9,677 bases of DNA from an uncultured Myxococcales bacterium. GTDB taxonomy: Bacteria > Myxococcota > UBA727 > VGSZ01. The notes beneath the pieces were generated by a model, which did not search any database, was not told where the DNA came from, and saw only the letters and a list, made by a program, of their open reading frames with translations. The stretch is taken from contig CAJBHN010000564.1 of NCBI GenBank assembly GCA_903952805.1, positions 1 to 9,677 on the forward strand, given 5' to 3'. A program made the translations under genes and the position numbers. This document shows positions 1-6,822 of the stretch, one piece after another. Numbering within the stretch: the first letter of the stretch is position 1; each line of letters starts with the position of its first letter.

Positions 1-401
1 CCAGGCAAATGGCCGCCGTATTTGGCGATGCCGGCCGCAGTGCCATCCACCTCGTCACATTGCCCGAAGAGTTGCCTGTCAACGAGACCCTCGAACTCTT
101 TGCCGCTCTGGCCCGGGACAAGACCGTCCACGTGGGCCATCTTATTGTGAATCAGGTGATGCCTCGTATTTTTGACGAGCGCACCGAAGCCGCTTTGCGG
201 CGCGTGCCCGATGGCACCGACATCGACGCCGTCGTCGCCGCCGGTAAACGCCGCCTGGGGCGCGAGCGCCTGGAGGCCCGCGAGCTCGCTCGCCTCCTGC
301 AGGCTGGCAAGCCTCTCATCGAAGTCCCCTTGATCCCCGAGAGCCCCCTGCGGCTCACCCACGTGCAGCGGATTGGCACCTTGTTGGGAGAGCTGCCTTG
401 A
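1..401 (+). CDS. ArsA/GET3-family ATPase, C-terminal part (5' end outside window)
   Basis: The frame is open to the left edge (codons AGG CAA precede the first visible ATG at 9), so this is the 3' part of a longer gene; about 133 residues are visible. The visible sequence has the look of the C-terminal half of ArsA-type ATPases: a strand followed by LPEELPVNET, then VGHLIVNQVMPRIF, where family members carry the 'vvNrv.P' strand after the nucleotide-binding core, and a final IEVPLIPESP segment. The Walker A part is not in view. Its TGA stop overlaps the TTG start of the next gene, itself an ArsA-type ATPase, so the two are probably translated together and may form a heterodimer, since ArsA/GET3 enzymes work as dimers or as fused two-domain proteins. 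No arsenic-resistance partner genes are visible, so an arsenite pump role is not supported. The family call is fairly secure; the biological role is unknown. Confidence 0.75.
   Translation, partial: RQMAAVFGDAGRSAIHLVTLPEELPVNETLELFAALARDKTVHVGHLIVNQVMPRIFDERTEAALRRVPDGTDIDAVVAAGKRRLGRERLEARELARLLQAGKPLIEVPLIPESPLRLTHVQRIGTLLGELP
386..390 (+). promoter_or_regulatory. Ribosome binding site deciding a TTG start
   Basis: GGGAG lies 7 bases before the TTG at 398 and 13 bases before the alternative in-frame GTG at 404. The normal spacing and the TTGA overlap with the preceding stop both favour the TTG start for the second ArsA-type ATPase. Confidence 0.5.
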
Positions 402-1612
402 GTGTGGATCGCGACGATACGGCAGTGGCCCGCTTGGCACTCCTGCAACAGGTCCGCGACCGACGGGTCGTTGTTTGTGTTGGCTCAGGTGGCGTCGGCA
501 AGACGACCACGGCCGCCGCTCTCGGGCTCGCCGCAGCGGCCATTGGCCGCAAGACCCTCGTGATTACCATCGACCCGGCCCGTCGGCTGGCCAACGCCCT
601 GGGCCTGGATTCGCTGTCCCACGCGCCCCAGCTCGTCGATCAAGGCCTGGTGACGCAGGCAGCCAGGCAGCTGTCGACGACGACGATGCCGACGACGACG
701 ATGCCGACGACGCTGCATGCCATGATGCTCGACCTGAAGGCCGGCTGGGACGACATGCTGTTTCGCACCGCCCCCGACGAAGACCTCGCCAACAGGATCT
801 TGGCGAACCGCTTCTACAAAGTGTTGTCGACCGAGTTGCCTGGTGCGCATGAATTCATCGCCTGCGAGCACCTGCAGTATTTGGCGGCCAGCGGTCGTTT
901 TGACCTGGTGGTGCTCGACACGCCACCGACGCAAAATGCGCTGGATTTCCTCGATGCGCCCAGCCGCATTCTGGGGGTTCTTGACAACGACGCGTTTCGC
1001 TTCTTTGCCGACAAGTCCTCATCCCTGGGGTTGCGATTTCTCGATGGCGCCAGCGGACGCGCCCAAAGTGTGATCGCTCGTTTCACCGGCGGCGAGATGC
1101 TCGAGGAGCTCGGCGACTTTTTGGTCCTCTTGAAGGACCTCTACGACCCGCTGACGGATCGCACCCGTCAATTTGTCGCCTTGCTGGAAGGCCGCGACAC
1201 GGCATTCGTCGTCGTCACGGCGCCGCAGCCAACGGTGCTGTCGGAAGCAGCGTTTTTCGCTGGTGAACTCGTGCGGCGGGGCCTGCCGTTGCAGGCGGTC
1301 GTCGTGAATCGTCTGACGCCGCGTCCCACGACGGCGTTGCAGATTCTCGAGCACGATCACGTCGATGAGACCCTGCAACAGGCCATTGGGGGCGACGACG
1401 GCGCTCGTGTCGCCGCCGCCCTCGACCGCGCCGTCGGCGATGAGGACCGCCTGGCAACGCTGGAGGATGCCGCTCTGCAGGGCCTCATGGGCGCCGGCGG
1501 CGCCCTGTCCGCCACGCCCATGGTGCGGTTGCCGCGCTTGTCGGATGCCGTGCACGACGCGGGTCGGCTCGTCGAACTGCTGCCATGGCTGGTGGGGTCA
1601 CCCAAGATCTAG
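398..1612 (+). CDS. ArsA/GET3-family ATPase (second of a pair)
   Basis: A 404-residue P-loop ATPase of the SIMIBI class. The deviant Walker A motif GSGGVGKTT spans residues 29-37, a switch I-like segment IDPARRLANALG lies at 58-69, and the switch II motif DTPPTQNALDFLD at 174-186 is typical of bacterial ArsA homologues. The late strand VVVNRLTP (301-308) matches the adenine-binding region of the family. No membrane segment or signal peptide is seen, so it should be cytoplasmic. ArsA-type ATPases drive arsenite efflux or tail-anchored protein delivery, but many bacterial copies that occur in adjacent pairs, as here, have no assigned role. The TTG start overlaps the preceding gene's stop and has a GGGAG site 7 bases upstream; GTG at 404 is possible. 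An oddity is a TTTMP repeat at about 94-105, just before the conserved AMMLD segment. The family assignment is firm; substrate and partner are unknown. Confidence 0.88.
   Translation: MSVDRDDTAVARLALLQQVRDRRVVVCVGSGGVGKTTTAAALGLAAAAIGRKTLVITIDPARRLANALGLDSLSHAPQLVDQGLVTQAARQLSTTTMPTTTMPTTLHAMMLDLKAGWDDMLFRTAPDEDLANRILANRFYKVLSTELPGAHEFIACEHLQYLAASGRFDLVVLDTPPTQNALDFLDAPSRILGVLDNDAFRFFADKSSSLGLRFLDGASGRAQSVIARFTGGEMLEELGDFLVLLKDLYDPLTDRTRQFVALLEGRDTAFVVVTAPQPTVLSEAAFFAGELVRRGLPLQAVVVNRLTPRPTTALQILEHDHVDETLQQAIGGDDGARVAAALDRAVGDEDRLATLEDAALQGLMGAGGALSATPMVRLPRLSDAVHDAGRLVELLPWLVGSPKI
676..721 (+). repeat. 15-base in-frame tandem repeat within the second ArsA-type ATPase
   Basis: Two exact copies of GACGACGACGATGCC sit at 676-690 and 691-705, followed by a degraded third copy at 706-721. 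The unit is five codons long, so gain or loss of copies keeps the frame. It encodes TTTMP-TTTMP-TT between the switch I region and the conserved AMMLD segment. Confidence 0.85.
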
Positions 1613-1756
1613 CGCACCGCCGTTGAGGTCGGGTCAAAGCCCAGCGCGGCCAGGCCGGTGTCGGGAAAAAGCCCACCTGGCGCAACGTCAGGTCAGGATG
1701 GGTACACTTTGCTGCTCTCGTTCGACTGAGCCGTGTCGGAACCCCCTGGTGGATCC
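1613..1756 (+). promoter_or_regulatory. Intergenic region upstream of the TPR lipoprotein gene; weak promoter candidate
   Basis: This is the only sizeable non-coding gap on the plus strand and the likeliest place for a promoter for the TPR-ruvX-mltG set. A TACACT at 1703-1708 matches four of six positions of a sigma70 -10 box, but I find no convincing -35 at 17 bases upstream, so the promoter call is weak. The region also holds the direct repeat described separately. No U-tract terminator follows the ATPase gene, so read-through from upstream is possible. If the GTG at 1733 is the true start, the region ends at 1732. Confidence 0.3.
1628..1675 (+). repeat. Near-perfect 16-base direct repeat with 32-base period
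   Basis: GTCGGGTCAAAGCCCA at 1628-1643 and GTCGGGAAAAAGCCCA at 1660-1675 agree at 14 of 16 positions. Their 32-base period is close to three turns of B-DNA, which would place two bound proteins on the same face of the helix. Each copy has GGG and CCC arms around an A-rich centre. The position upstream of the TPR gene suits an operator, but no known regulator site is recognised. Confidence 0.5.
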
Positions 1757-2998
1757 ATGTGTCGAGGTCTCATGCGCGTCTTTGTCCCGGCCATCGCCGT
1801 AGCTCTCGGTGCTTCGTGTGTGACGACGACGTCTGTGTCGTCGGCGTCGACCCCGGTCGTCATTCCCGAGTTGCGGGTGGTGGCCGAGCCCGTGGGTCCC
1901 GACGCCCTCGAAGCCTATGATGCAGAGACGTTGTTTGCGCGTGGCTTCGACCTCCTCGATGGGGGGGCCTGGGCCGACGCCGCTGACTACTTCGAGCGCT
2001 TGATTCGAGAGTTTCCCGACGACAACAACGTCTTGCTTGCCCAGTACAACCGCGGCATCGCCTACATCCACGCCGGCCGCGGCGACGACGCGGTGGCTGC
2101 CTTCGACGCCTACCTTGCCCTCTTGCCTTCCACCGTCACCGGCAAAGACCGGCTCGACGGTCGCTTCAAGCGCGGCCAGGCGCTGGCGGTCGCCAAGCGC
2201 TACGCCGACGTCGTTGACACCTTCGATGCCATGCTCGGCGAGACGCTGGAGCCCGACGACCGCGTGGAAGCCCTCGTCGACGCCGGCGTCGGCCACTACA
2301 TGCTCGGGTTGCAGGCCGGCGGTGACCAAGAGCACCGGCCCACCGCCGAGTACCGCTTCCTCGAGGCCCGCCGGATCATCAAGAAGGAGTCTGATCGTCG
2401 GCGCATGAGCCACATGCAGTTTTTTCAGGCGCAGGCGGCATTTTATCTCGCGGAGCTTGCTCACCTGGAGTTCGCCGAGTTCAAGCTGTCCTGGCCCGAC
2501 CAGCAGGCCATCGCCGCTCGCCAGGCCAAGCAGCCCGACGTCTCGCTGGAGTCCCTGTTGGGGGAGCAGCTCGAGGAGAAATGCCAGAAGCTGTTGCGCG
2601 CCCAGTATCAGTATCTGCGCACCATTCGTGAAGGGCATCCGGGGTGGGCGTCGGCCGCTGGCTACAACGTCGGCCGAATGTATGAGGAGCTGCACGACGA
2701 GATGATCGGCCTGCCGGCCCCCGCAGACCTCACGGCCACCCAGCAGGAAATGTACACGGGCCTGGTGCGCGGCAAGGTCCTCATCTTGTTGGAGAAGGCC
2801 GAGAAGACCTGGACCCAGACCGCCGACATGGTGGTCCGCACCGGCGCCGACGGCGAATGGGGTGAGCGCACCAAGTTGAGCCTGGCGCGCATCCGCAGCC
2901 GCATCGAAGAATCCACCGCCGTCGCCAGTGCCGTCATGGACGACGGCCCCGTCATCCCGGTGGCCGACACCGGCACCAAGGGCAGGGGCGCCACCTGA
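1757..2998 (+). CDS. TPR-repeat lipoprotein-like protein
   Basis: A protein of about 413 residues, probably exported. The N-terminus MCRGLMRVFVPAIAVALGASC has a basic n-region, a hydrophobic core and a Cys at residue 21 that could be lipidated, although Gly at -3 makes the lipobox imperfect; a Ser/Thr-rich linker follows. Residues from about 57 to 185 form helix pairs typical of tetratricopeptide repeats (for example FARGFDLLDGGAWADAADYF and YNRGIAYIHAGRGDDAVAAF), with further helical segments to about 370. TPR proteins act as scaffolds. Start choice is uncertain: ATG 1757 has GGTGGA 3 bases upstream and gives a normal-length signal peptide, ATG 1772 has GAGG 4 bases upstream, and GTG 1733 has no clear site. 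The 3' end overlaps the proposed ruvX start. A role in envelope assembly with the nearby MltG is inference only. Confidence 0.75.
   Translation: MCRGLMRVFVPAIAVALGASCVTTTSVSSASTPVVIPELRVVAEPVGPDALEAYDAETLFARGFDLLDGGAWADAADYFERLIREFPDDNNVLLAQYNRGIAYIHAGRGDDAVAAFDAYLALLPSTVTGKDRLDGRFKRGQALAVAKRYADVVDTFDAMLGETLEPDDRVEALVDAGVGHYMLGLQAGGDQEHRPTAEYRFLEARRIIKKESDRRRMSHMQFFQAQAAFYLAELAHLEFAEFKLSWPDQQAIAARQAKQPDVSLESLLGEQLEEKCQKLLRAQYQYLRTIREGHPGWASAAGYNVGRMYEELHDEMIGLPAPADLTATQQEMYTGLVRGKVLILLEKAEKTWTQTADMVVRTGADGEWGERTKLSLARIRSRIEESTAVASAVMDDGPVIPVADTGTKGRGAT
2984..2988 (+). promoter_or_regulatory. Ribosome binding site supporting a CTG start for ruvX
   Basis: AGGGG lies 6 bases before the CTG at 2995, inside the last codons of the TPR gene. 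This spacing is normal for a start at 2995 and too long for the ATG at 3025 (36 bases), supporting the non-canonical start. Confidence 0.5.
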
Positions 2999-3432
2999 GC
3001 CGCGTCCTCGGCGTCGATCTTGGAATGGTCCGCACGGGCCTGGCCCTGTCTGACGAGCTGGGTCTGACGACGCGCGGCTTGCCCAATCTCACGCCTCGCT
3101 CCCGCGCCCAGGACGTTGCCTTTCTCGTCGGCCTCTGTCGCGACAACGAGGTGGGCGACGTCGCCGTTGGTCTGCCCATGCTGCCCAGCGGGGACGACAC
3201 GCCCATGACCCGGCGGGCGCGTGGTTTTGCCGCCACCCTGGAGGCCGGGCTGCGCGAGGCCGGCCTCGAGACGCGCGTGCATCTTGTCGACGAGAGGGGA
3301 ACGTCGAAGGCGGCGGCGGAGCGACTGGCCCAATCCGAAGTGAAGAAGAGCGAGCGCAAAGGCATGCTCGACAGCGAGGCTGCTCGCATTCTGATTGAAG
3401 ACCTGCTGTCGAGCCGACCGCGGGGGCACTGA
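2995..3432 (+). CDS. ruvX: RuvX/YqgF, RNase H-fold putative pre-16S rRNA nuclease / Holliday junction resolvase-like protein
   Basis: A 145-residue protein when started at CTG 2995. The YqgF/RuvX family has an RNase H fold with three acidic active-site residues and is implicated in 16S rRNA 5' maturation and in Holliday junction processing. The expected motifs are present: the first strand VLGVDLGMVRTG with Asp8, the AVGLP segment, LVDER with Glu100, and the C-terminal GMLDSEAA with Asp126. The first ATG in frame (3025) falls inside the first motif and would remove Asp8 and most of the first strand. No ATG, GTG or TTG exists upstream in frame, so CTG at 2995, overlapping the preceding TGA as CTGA and preceded by AGGGG, is the best start. 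Length is close to the usual 135-150 residues. Its stop overlaps the mltG start by one base (TGATG). Family call firm; start codon inferred. Confidence 0.85.
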   Translation: MSRVLGVDLGMVRTGLALSDELGLTTRGLPNLTPRSRAQDVAFLVGLCRDNEVGDVAVGLPMLPSGDDTPMTRRARGFAATLEAGLREAGLETRVHLVDERGTSKAAAERLAQSEVKKSERKGMLDSEAARILIEDLLSSRPRGH

Positions 3433-4496
3433 TGGCTCGACGACGTGTTCGAGCCCAGTCCGGCGGCCGTTCCTGGGCAACGATGTTCACGGTGGCTGCC
3501 GCGGTCGCCGCCCTGGTGGCCGGCGGCGCCGTGTACGCGGTTCAGATGCGGCTGGTGGCCTTTGGGGCCCGTCCGGCCAAGAAGGACCTCGGGGAACGCG
3601 TCGTGGTCACCATTGCCCCCGGCGCCAGCTCGGTCCAGGTCGCCCGACAGCTCGCCGACGCCGGCGTGATTGGCGACGCCGACGCCTTTATTCGTTGGCT
3701 GCGTCGCGTCGCCAAACAGGATGGCAGCATCAAGGCGGGCACCTATGCGCTGTCGCCGGCGATGACGCCCGAGGAGGTTTTGCGGGAGCTGCAGAAGGGC
3801 ACCCAGCAGGAGCTGCGCCTGACGATCCCCGAAGGGCTGCGCAAGGAGGAGGTCGCCGCCATCATCGCCGACGCGGGCTTTGGCCGCGTCGACGACGTCG
3901 GTGCCGCCATGGCTGAGGCCGACCTCATCGCGGACTGCGGCGCCCCCGACGTCCCCGGCGGCCTCGACGGCTACCTGTTTCCCGACACCTATCAGTTTCC
4001 CCCTGGGACGCCGCCGCGGCGCATTGTGCGTCGCTTGTGTGCTCGCCTTGGCCAGTTGGTTGATCAGAAGTTGAAGGCGCGCATGGGCGTGCTTGGGTGG
4101 GACCTGCATCAGACCCTGACGCTCGCGTCGATCATCGAAAGCGAGACCGGGCTCGCGCGTGAGCGTCGGCGTGTGTCGGCGGTGTTTCACAATCGATTGC
4201 GTAAGCGGATGAAATTACAGACGGATCCGACGGTGCTCTACGGTACGGTCGACCCGGACGCCACGATTCGCAAGAGCGATTTGGTGCGTGAACATCCCTA
4301 CAACACCTACATGGTCGAGGGTTTGCCCCCGGGTCCCATCTGCCAGCCGGGGCTGGCGTCGATTCAGGCGGCTCTCTACCCCGCCAAAGAGGACGCCTTG
4401 TTTTTTGTCGCCGACGGAACCGGGGGCCATGAGTTCTGTCCCGACCTCGCCTGCCACGAGGCTGCTGTGGCTCGCTATCGCTCCCGCCTGCCGTGA
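3432..4496 (+). CDS. mltG: Endolytic transglycosylase MltG (YceG-like)
   Basis: MltG cleaves nascent peptidoglycan glycan strands inside the chain, setting strand length and releasing them from the membrane. This 354-residue protein (Escherichia coli MltG has about 340) has a basic N-terminus, one membrane anchor at about residues 16-37, a LysM-like region at about 56-125 (VVVTIAPGASSVQVARQLAD) and the C-terminal catalytic YceG domain. Key motifs are LDGYLFPDTYQFP (178-190), LASIIESETG (231-240) holding the conserved catalytic glutamate, LQTDPTVLYG (262-271), YNTYMVEGLPPGPI (290-303) and a final FFVADGTGGHEF. The start ATG overlaps the ruvX TGA as TGATG, so translation is likely coupled. The stop lies within a hairpin shared with the converging gene. 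All expected family motifs appear intact. The cytoplasmic part is short and the catalytic domain should be outside the inner membrane. Confidence 0.95.
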   Translation: MARRRVRAQSGGRSWATMFTVAAAVAALVAGGAVYAVQMRLVAFGARPAKKDLGERVVVTIAPGASSVQVARQLADAGVIGDADAFIRWLRRVAKQDGSIKAGTYALSPAMTPEEVLRELQKGTQQELRLTIPEGLRKEEVAAIIADAGFGRVDDVGAAMAEADLIADCGAPDVPGGLDGYLFPDTYQFPPGTPPRRIVRRLCARLGQLVDQKLKARMGVLGWDLHQTLTLASIIESETGLARERRRVSAVFHNRLRKRMKLQTDPTVLYGTVDPDATIRKSDLVREHPYNTYMVEGLPPGPICQPGLASIQAALYPAKEDALFFVADGTGGHEFCPDLACHEAAVARYRSRLP

Positions 4497-4509
4497 CGCG
4501 TTGTCACGG
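4491..4509. terminator. Perfect hairpin at the convergent gene junction (possible bidirectional 3' end)
   Basis: CCGTGAC (4491-4497) and GTCACGG (4503-4509) are exact reverse complements around a 5-base loop GCGTT. The mltG stop (TGA 4494-4496) sits in one arm and the stop of the opposite gene (4504-4506) in the other. The hairpin would form in both transcripts. No run of T follows on either side, so it is not a classic intrinsic terminator; it may act as a shared 3' boundary or protect ends from exonucleases. Confidence 0.45.
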
Positions 4510-5541
4510 GTCTGGGGAAGTCCACGTCGCGCCCATCGACGAGGCCGCGGTGAAGATCAGCGGCTCCAGCACGACGGCGCTCAATACGAGCCCGGCCCCC
4601 GCGAGGATCATCCCGCTGCCGATCAATGGATCGCCAGTGCTGGACAGGGTGACGAAGCCGCCGACGTAGAGAGCGGCGCCGCCGATAAAGCCGACAGCGT
4701 AGGTGGCGTAACCGGCCGCGGTGCCCATCAACCAGTTGGGATACGCCACGCCGACCAACTGCGGGCCATAGGTGCTCGCGACCAGGCCTTGCACCAGGGG
4801 CAGGATCAGCGGCGACCCCGCCAGCGGCACCAGGCTGAGCGCATAGCTGACGAGCAGCATCGTGATGGGCGGATAGTCGCCGCTGCCTTTGTCGATGGAG
4901 AACATCGAGGGCGTCGATGACGACGCGGTCGTCGGCGTGGACGGCGTCGACGGCGTGGACGGCGTGGACGGCGTCGATGGCCACGCGGTCGAAGGCGTCG
5001 GAGGCGTCTGGACCAGTGCCGCCAGTGGCAAGCGGGCGACGCTTCGCTGGCACATGGTGGCGAGGTCATCGGCTGGACCGGTCTCGTGTTGTTTCCAGGA
5101 CCGCGACGGCGACTTGAGGCGCACGGTGACGGTCAGCGCGGTCGACATCGGCATCACGGACGTCGTGACTACGCCTGCGGCTCCCAGACGCTTCAGGATG
5201 GCCGCGCAGCCTTCGTCGACGCAAGAGTCGAGGCTGGCGGCGTCGGTCGCCGACAACGCACCGCCGACCGCGTCGGCGTGCGCTGTCAGCGCTGCGCGCA
5301 CGGCGTTGTCGGCCGCTGTCGCGAGGTCGTTGCTGACGCCGAGACCGACGGCCGGCAGCACCACCACCCTGGGGCGCGGGGCTTGCGGCGCCGCAGTGGG
5401 GGGAGCCGTCGTTGAGGTGGGTGTTTCGAGGCTTGGCGGCGGGTCGCCTGGGACACCGCCAGCGGCGGCGCCGGAGGAATCGCCGGCTGGATCAAACTGT
5501 GCCGGCGCCAGCAACAGCACGAGAAGCATCAGCGAGCCCAT
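4504..5541 (-). CDS. Exported TolB-like domain protein with (STP)n linker and C-terminal membrane domain
   Basis: I do not recognise a named family for the whole 345-residue protein. Visible parts: a short hydrophobic N-terminus (MGSLMLLVLLLAPAQF) that looks like a signal peptide; a Gly/Pro/Thr-rich stretch to about 56; a globular domain at about 57-178 beginning RVVVLPAVGLGVSNDLA, with SLDSCVDEGCAAILKRLGA (Cys107 and Cys112) and TALTVTVRL, which resembles the TolB-N/CsgG-like sensor domains common in myxobacterial proteins, where a CxxxxC pair probably forms a disulfide; five Ser-Thr-Pro repeats at 189-203; and a hydrophobic Gly/Ala-rich C-terminus (226-333) with about three or four membrane segments. 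If the domain is outside, this would hang a periplasmic sensor on an inner-membrane anchor. The ATG follows the peptidase TGA with no gap, so translation is probably coupled. Function unknown; the domain resemblance is from memory. Confidence 0.7.
   Translation of the reverse strand: MGSLMLLVLLLAPAQFDPAGDSSGAAAGGVPGDPPPSLETPTSTTAPPTAAPQAPRPRVVVLPAVGLGVSNDLATAADNAVRAALTAHADAVGGALSATDAASLDSCVDEGCAAILKRLGAAGVVTTSVMPMSTALTVTVRLKSPSRSWKQHETGPADDLATMCQRSVARLPLAALVQTPPTPSTAWPSTPSTPSTPSTPSTPTTASSSTPSMFSIDKGSGDYPPITMLLVSYALSLVPLAGSPLILPLVQGLVASTYGPQLVGVAYPNWLMGTAAGYATYAVGFIGGAALYVGGFVTLSSTGDPLIGSGMILAGAGLVLSAVVLEPLIFTAASSMGATWTSPDP
4934..4978 (-). repeat. Five 9-base tandem repeats encoding (Ser-Thr-Pro)5
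   Basis: On the plus strand the unit is GGCGTGGAC or GGCGTCGAC/T, repeated five times without gaps. The only differences are a G/C change at the sixth base and a final T in the last copy. Read on the minus strand it encodes five Ser-Thr-Pro units in the linker between the TolB-like and membrane domains. Nine-base units keep the frame when copy number changes. Confidence 0.9.
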
Positions 5542-6795
5542 TCAGGTCCGCCTGAGTTCGGCCGGAGTGCAGCGGTGGACGAGTTCACGGACTCGGTCCA
5601 GTGGCAGGCCCGGCACCAGATGGCCGTTCACGCCGACGACGTCCCCAGCCATGCACAACGAGTTGGCGATGGCTTCTTCGACGGCATCGATGGTGCCGCG
5701 AAACAGCGGGTCGATGTGCTCGTCGGACAGCACGTCCATGTGCAAGACGCGCTGGGCCGAGGTACGTGGCAGTCGGTTGGCCGTCGAGAACGCCAACACG
5801 ATTTCGCCTGAGCCGTGGGCGGCCCCCGACCCCGTGCGACCAATGCCCAGGGCCGCGCGCCGGGCAAGGCGTTGCAGTTGGTGAGGCAGCAGCGGTGCAT
5901 CGGTGGCGACGATGACGATGATGCTGCCGTAGTCGCCGCCCCGCTTGTGGACCTTGCGGTAGTGCTCCTCGATGACGGCGCCGATTGGGATGCCTCCCAG
6001 GCGCAGGTCCATCAAGCGTCCGAAGTTGCTCTGCACGAGCACGCCCACGGTGTAGCTGCCTTCGTCGGCGCGCAGCCGTCGTGACGACGTGCCGATGCCA
6101 CCAGCGAAGTCAAACGTGGTCATGCCGCTGCCGCTGCCGACGGCGCCTTCGGCGATGCGGCCGAGGCCTTCGTCGGTGGCCGCGCGCTGCAACGCCTCAT
6201 GAACATGCATCGGCTTCACGTGGTGGCCCGCGATGTCATTGAGCCACGAGTCATCGCATTCGGCGACCAGCGGAATGACCGTGTCGTGGGCCTGGCCGAT
6301 CTCGGGGATTTCCTTGAGCATGTGCTCGACGACGGCCTGGTGGGCGACGCCAACCGACAACGTGTTGGTGAGGACAATGGGTGTCTCCAGCAGCCCCCAT
6401 TCCTGCACCTGCGTGAGGCCAACCATCTCACCGGCGCCGTTCAAGACGTAGCCGCCAGCCGGCACGCGGCGAATGAAGATGGAGTCGTCAGCTGACGTCG
6501 TCGTGACCGGCAAAATGGCGGTGACGCCGGTGCGAGCCGGGCCCTTGCCGACCTCAAGCCTGCCATGGCCATGCACGATGGTGCAGTGGCCGACGCGGAC
6601 GCCTTCGACGTCGGTGATGGCGTTGTGGGGCCCCGGGACGCCGTGGCCAAACCACAGTCCAAGGTCCCGAGCTCTGGCACGACCTGCATCGGGGGTGAGG
6701 TCGACGACCGGCTCGCCCTCGGTGGTCCACGCCTCATAGCGGGCGTCGGCATTGCCGCGGCTGCCATCGTCGGCGCGCGGGGGTTTTGACGTCAT
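5542..6795 (-). CDS. P1-family (DmpA-type) self-processing aminopeptidase
   Basis: This 417-residue protein matches the P1 peptidase family (MEROPS S58: DmpA L-aminopeptidase/D-Ala esterase-amidase and BapA beta-peptidyl aminopeptidases). These Ntn-type enzymes cut themselves into two subunits and use the new N-terminal Ser as nucleophile. The predicted cleavage is Gly290|Ser291 in GGDYGSIIVIVATDAPLLPH; this agrees with Ser250 of DmpA (about 375 residues) once an N-terminal extension of about 40 residues is allowed for. Other family signatures are NAITDVEGVRVGH (58-70), PIVLTNTLSVG (139-149), EGAVGSGSGM (216-225) and GIGRTGSGAAHGSGEI (317-332). The N-terminus is hydrophilic with no signal peptide, so it is probably cytoplasmic. 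ATG at 6795 has GGAG 6 bases upstream. It lies 27 bases after the tandem ligase and abuts the next gene. Family firm; the actual substrate (L-, D- or beta-peptide) cannot be read from the sequence. Confidence 0.93.
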   Translation of the reverse strand: MTSKPPRADDGSRGNADARYEAWTTEGEPVVDLTPDAGRARARDLGLWFGHGVPGPHNAITDVEGVRVGHCTIVHGHGRLEVGKGPARTGVTAILPVTTTSADDSIFIRRVPAGGYVLNGAGEMVGLTQVQEWGLLETPIVLTNTLSVGVAHQAVVEHMLKEIPEIGQAHDTVIPLVAECDDSWLNDIAGHHVKPMHVHEALQRAATDEGLGRIAEGAVGSGSGMTTFDFAGGIGTSSRRLRADEGSYTVGVLVQSNFGRLMDLRLGGIPIGAVIEEHYRKVHKRGGDYGSIIVIVATDAPLLPHQLQRLARRAALGIGRTGSGAAHGSGEIVLAFSTANRLPRTSAQRVLHMDVLSDEHIDPLFRGTIDAVEEAIANSLCMAGDVVGVNGHLVPGLPLDRVRELVHRCTPAELRRT

Positions 6796-6822
6796 GGGGT
6801 ACTCCAGACTCGATCGCTGCGT

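Noticed and set aside
1..1612. Arsenic resistance operon
   Set aside because: Only ArsA-type ATPase genes are present; none of the pump, reductase, metallochaperone or repressor genes is visible.
1613..1732. Intrinsic terminator after the second ArsA-type ATPase gene
   Set aside because: Only a small CGGC-CAG-GCCG stem is seen and no T-run follows it, so no terminator can be supported.
1688..2695. Long minus-strand open frame (335 codons)
   Set aside because: It is antisense to the TPR gene, has low-complexity Arg/His/Gly-rich translation and no recognisable motif; long antisense frames are expected in high-GC DNA.
2952..4190. Long minus-strand open frame (412 codons) opposite ruvX and mltG
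   Set aside because: Both opposite genes have unmistakable family motifs, and the antisense translation is Arg/Ala/Pro-rich without domain features.
4889..5884. Plus-strand open frame (331 codons) with GVDGVDGVDG repeats
   Set aside because: It spans the junction of two minus-strand genes; the repeat is only the reverse reading of the Ser-Thr-Pro codons.
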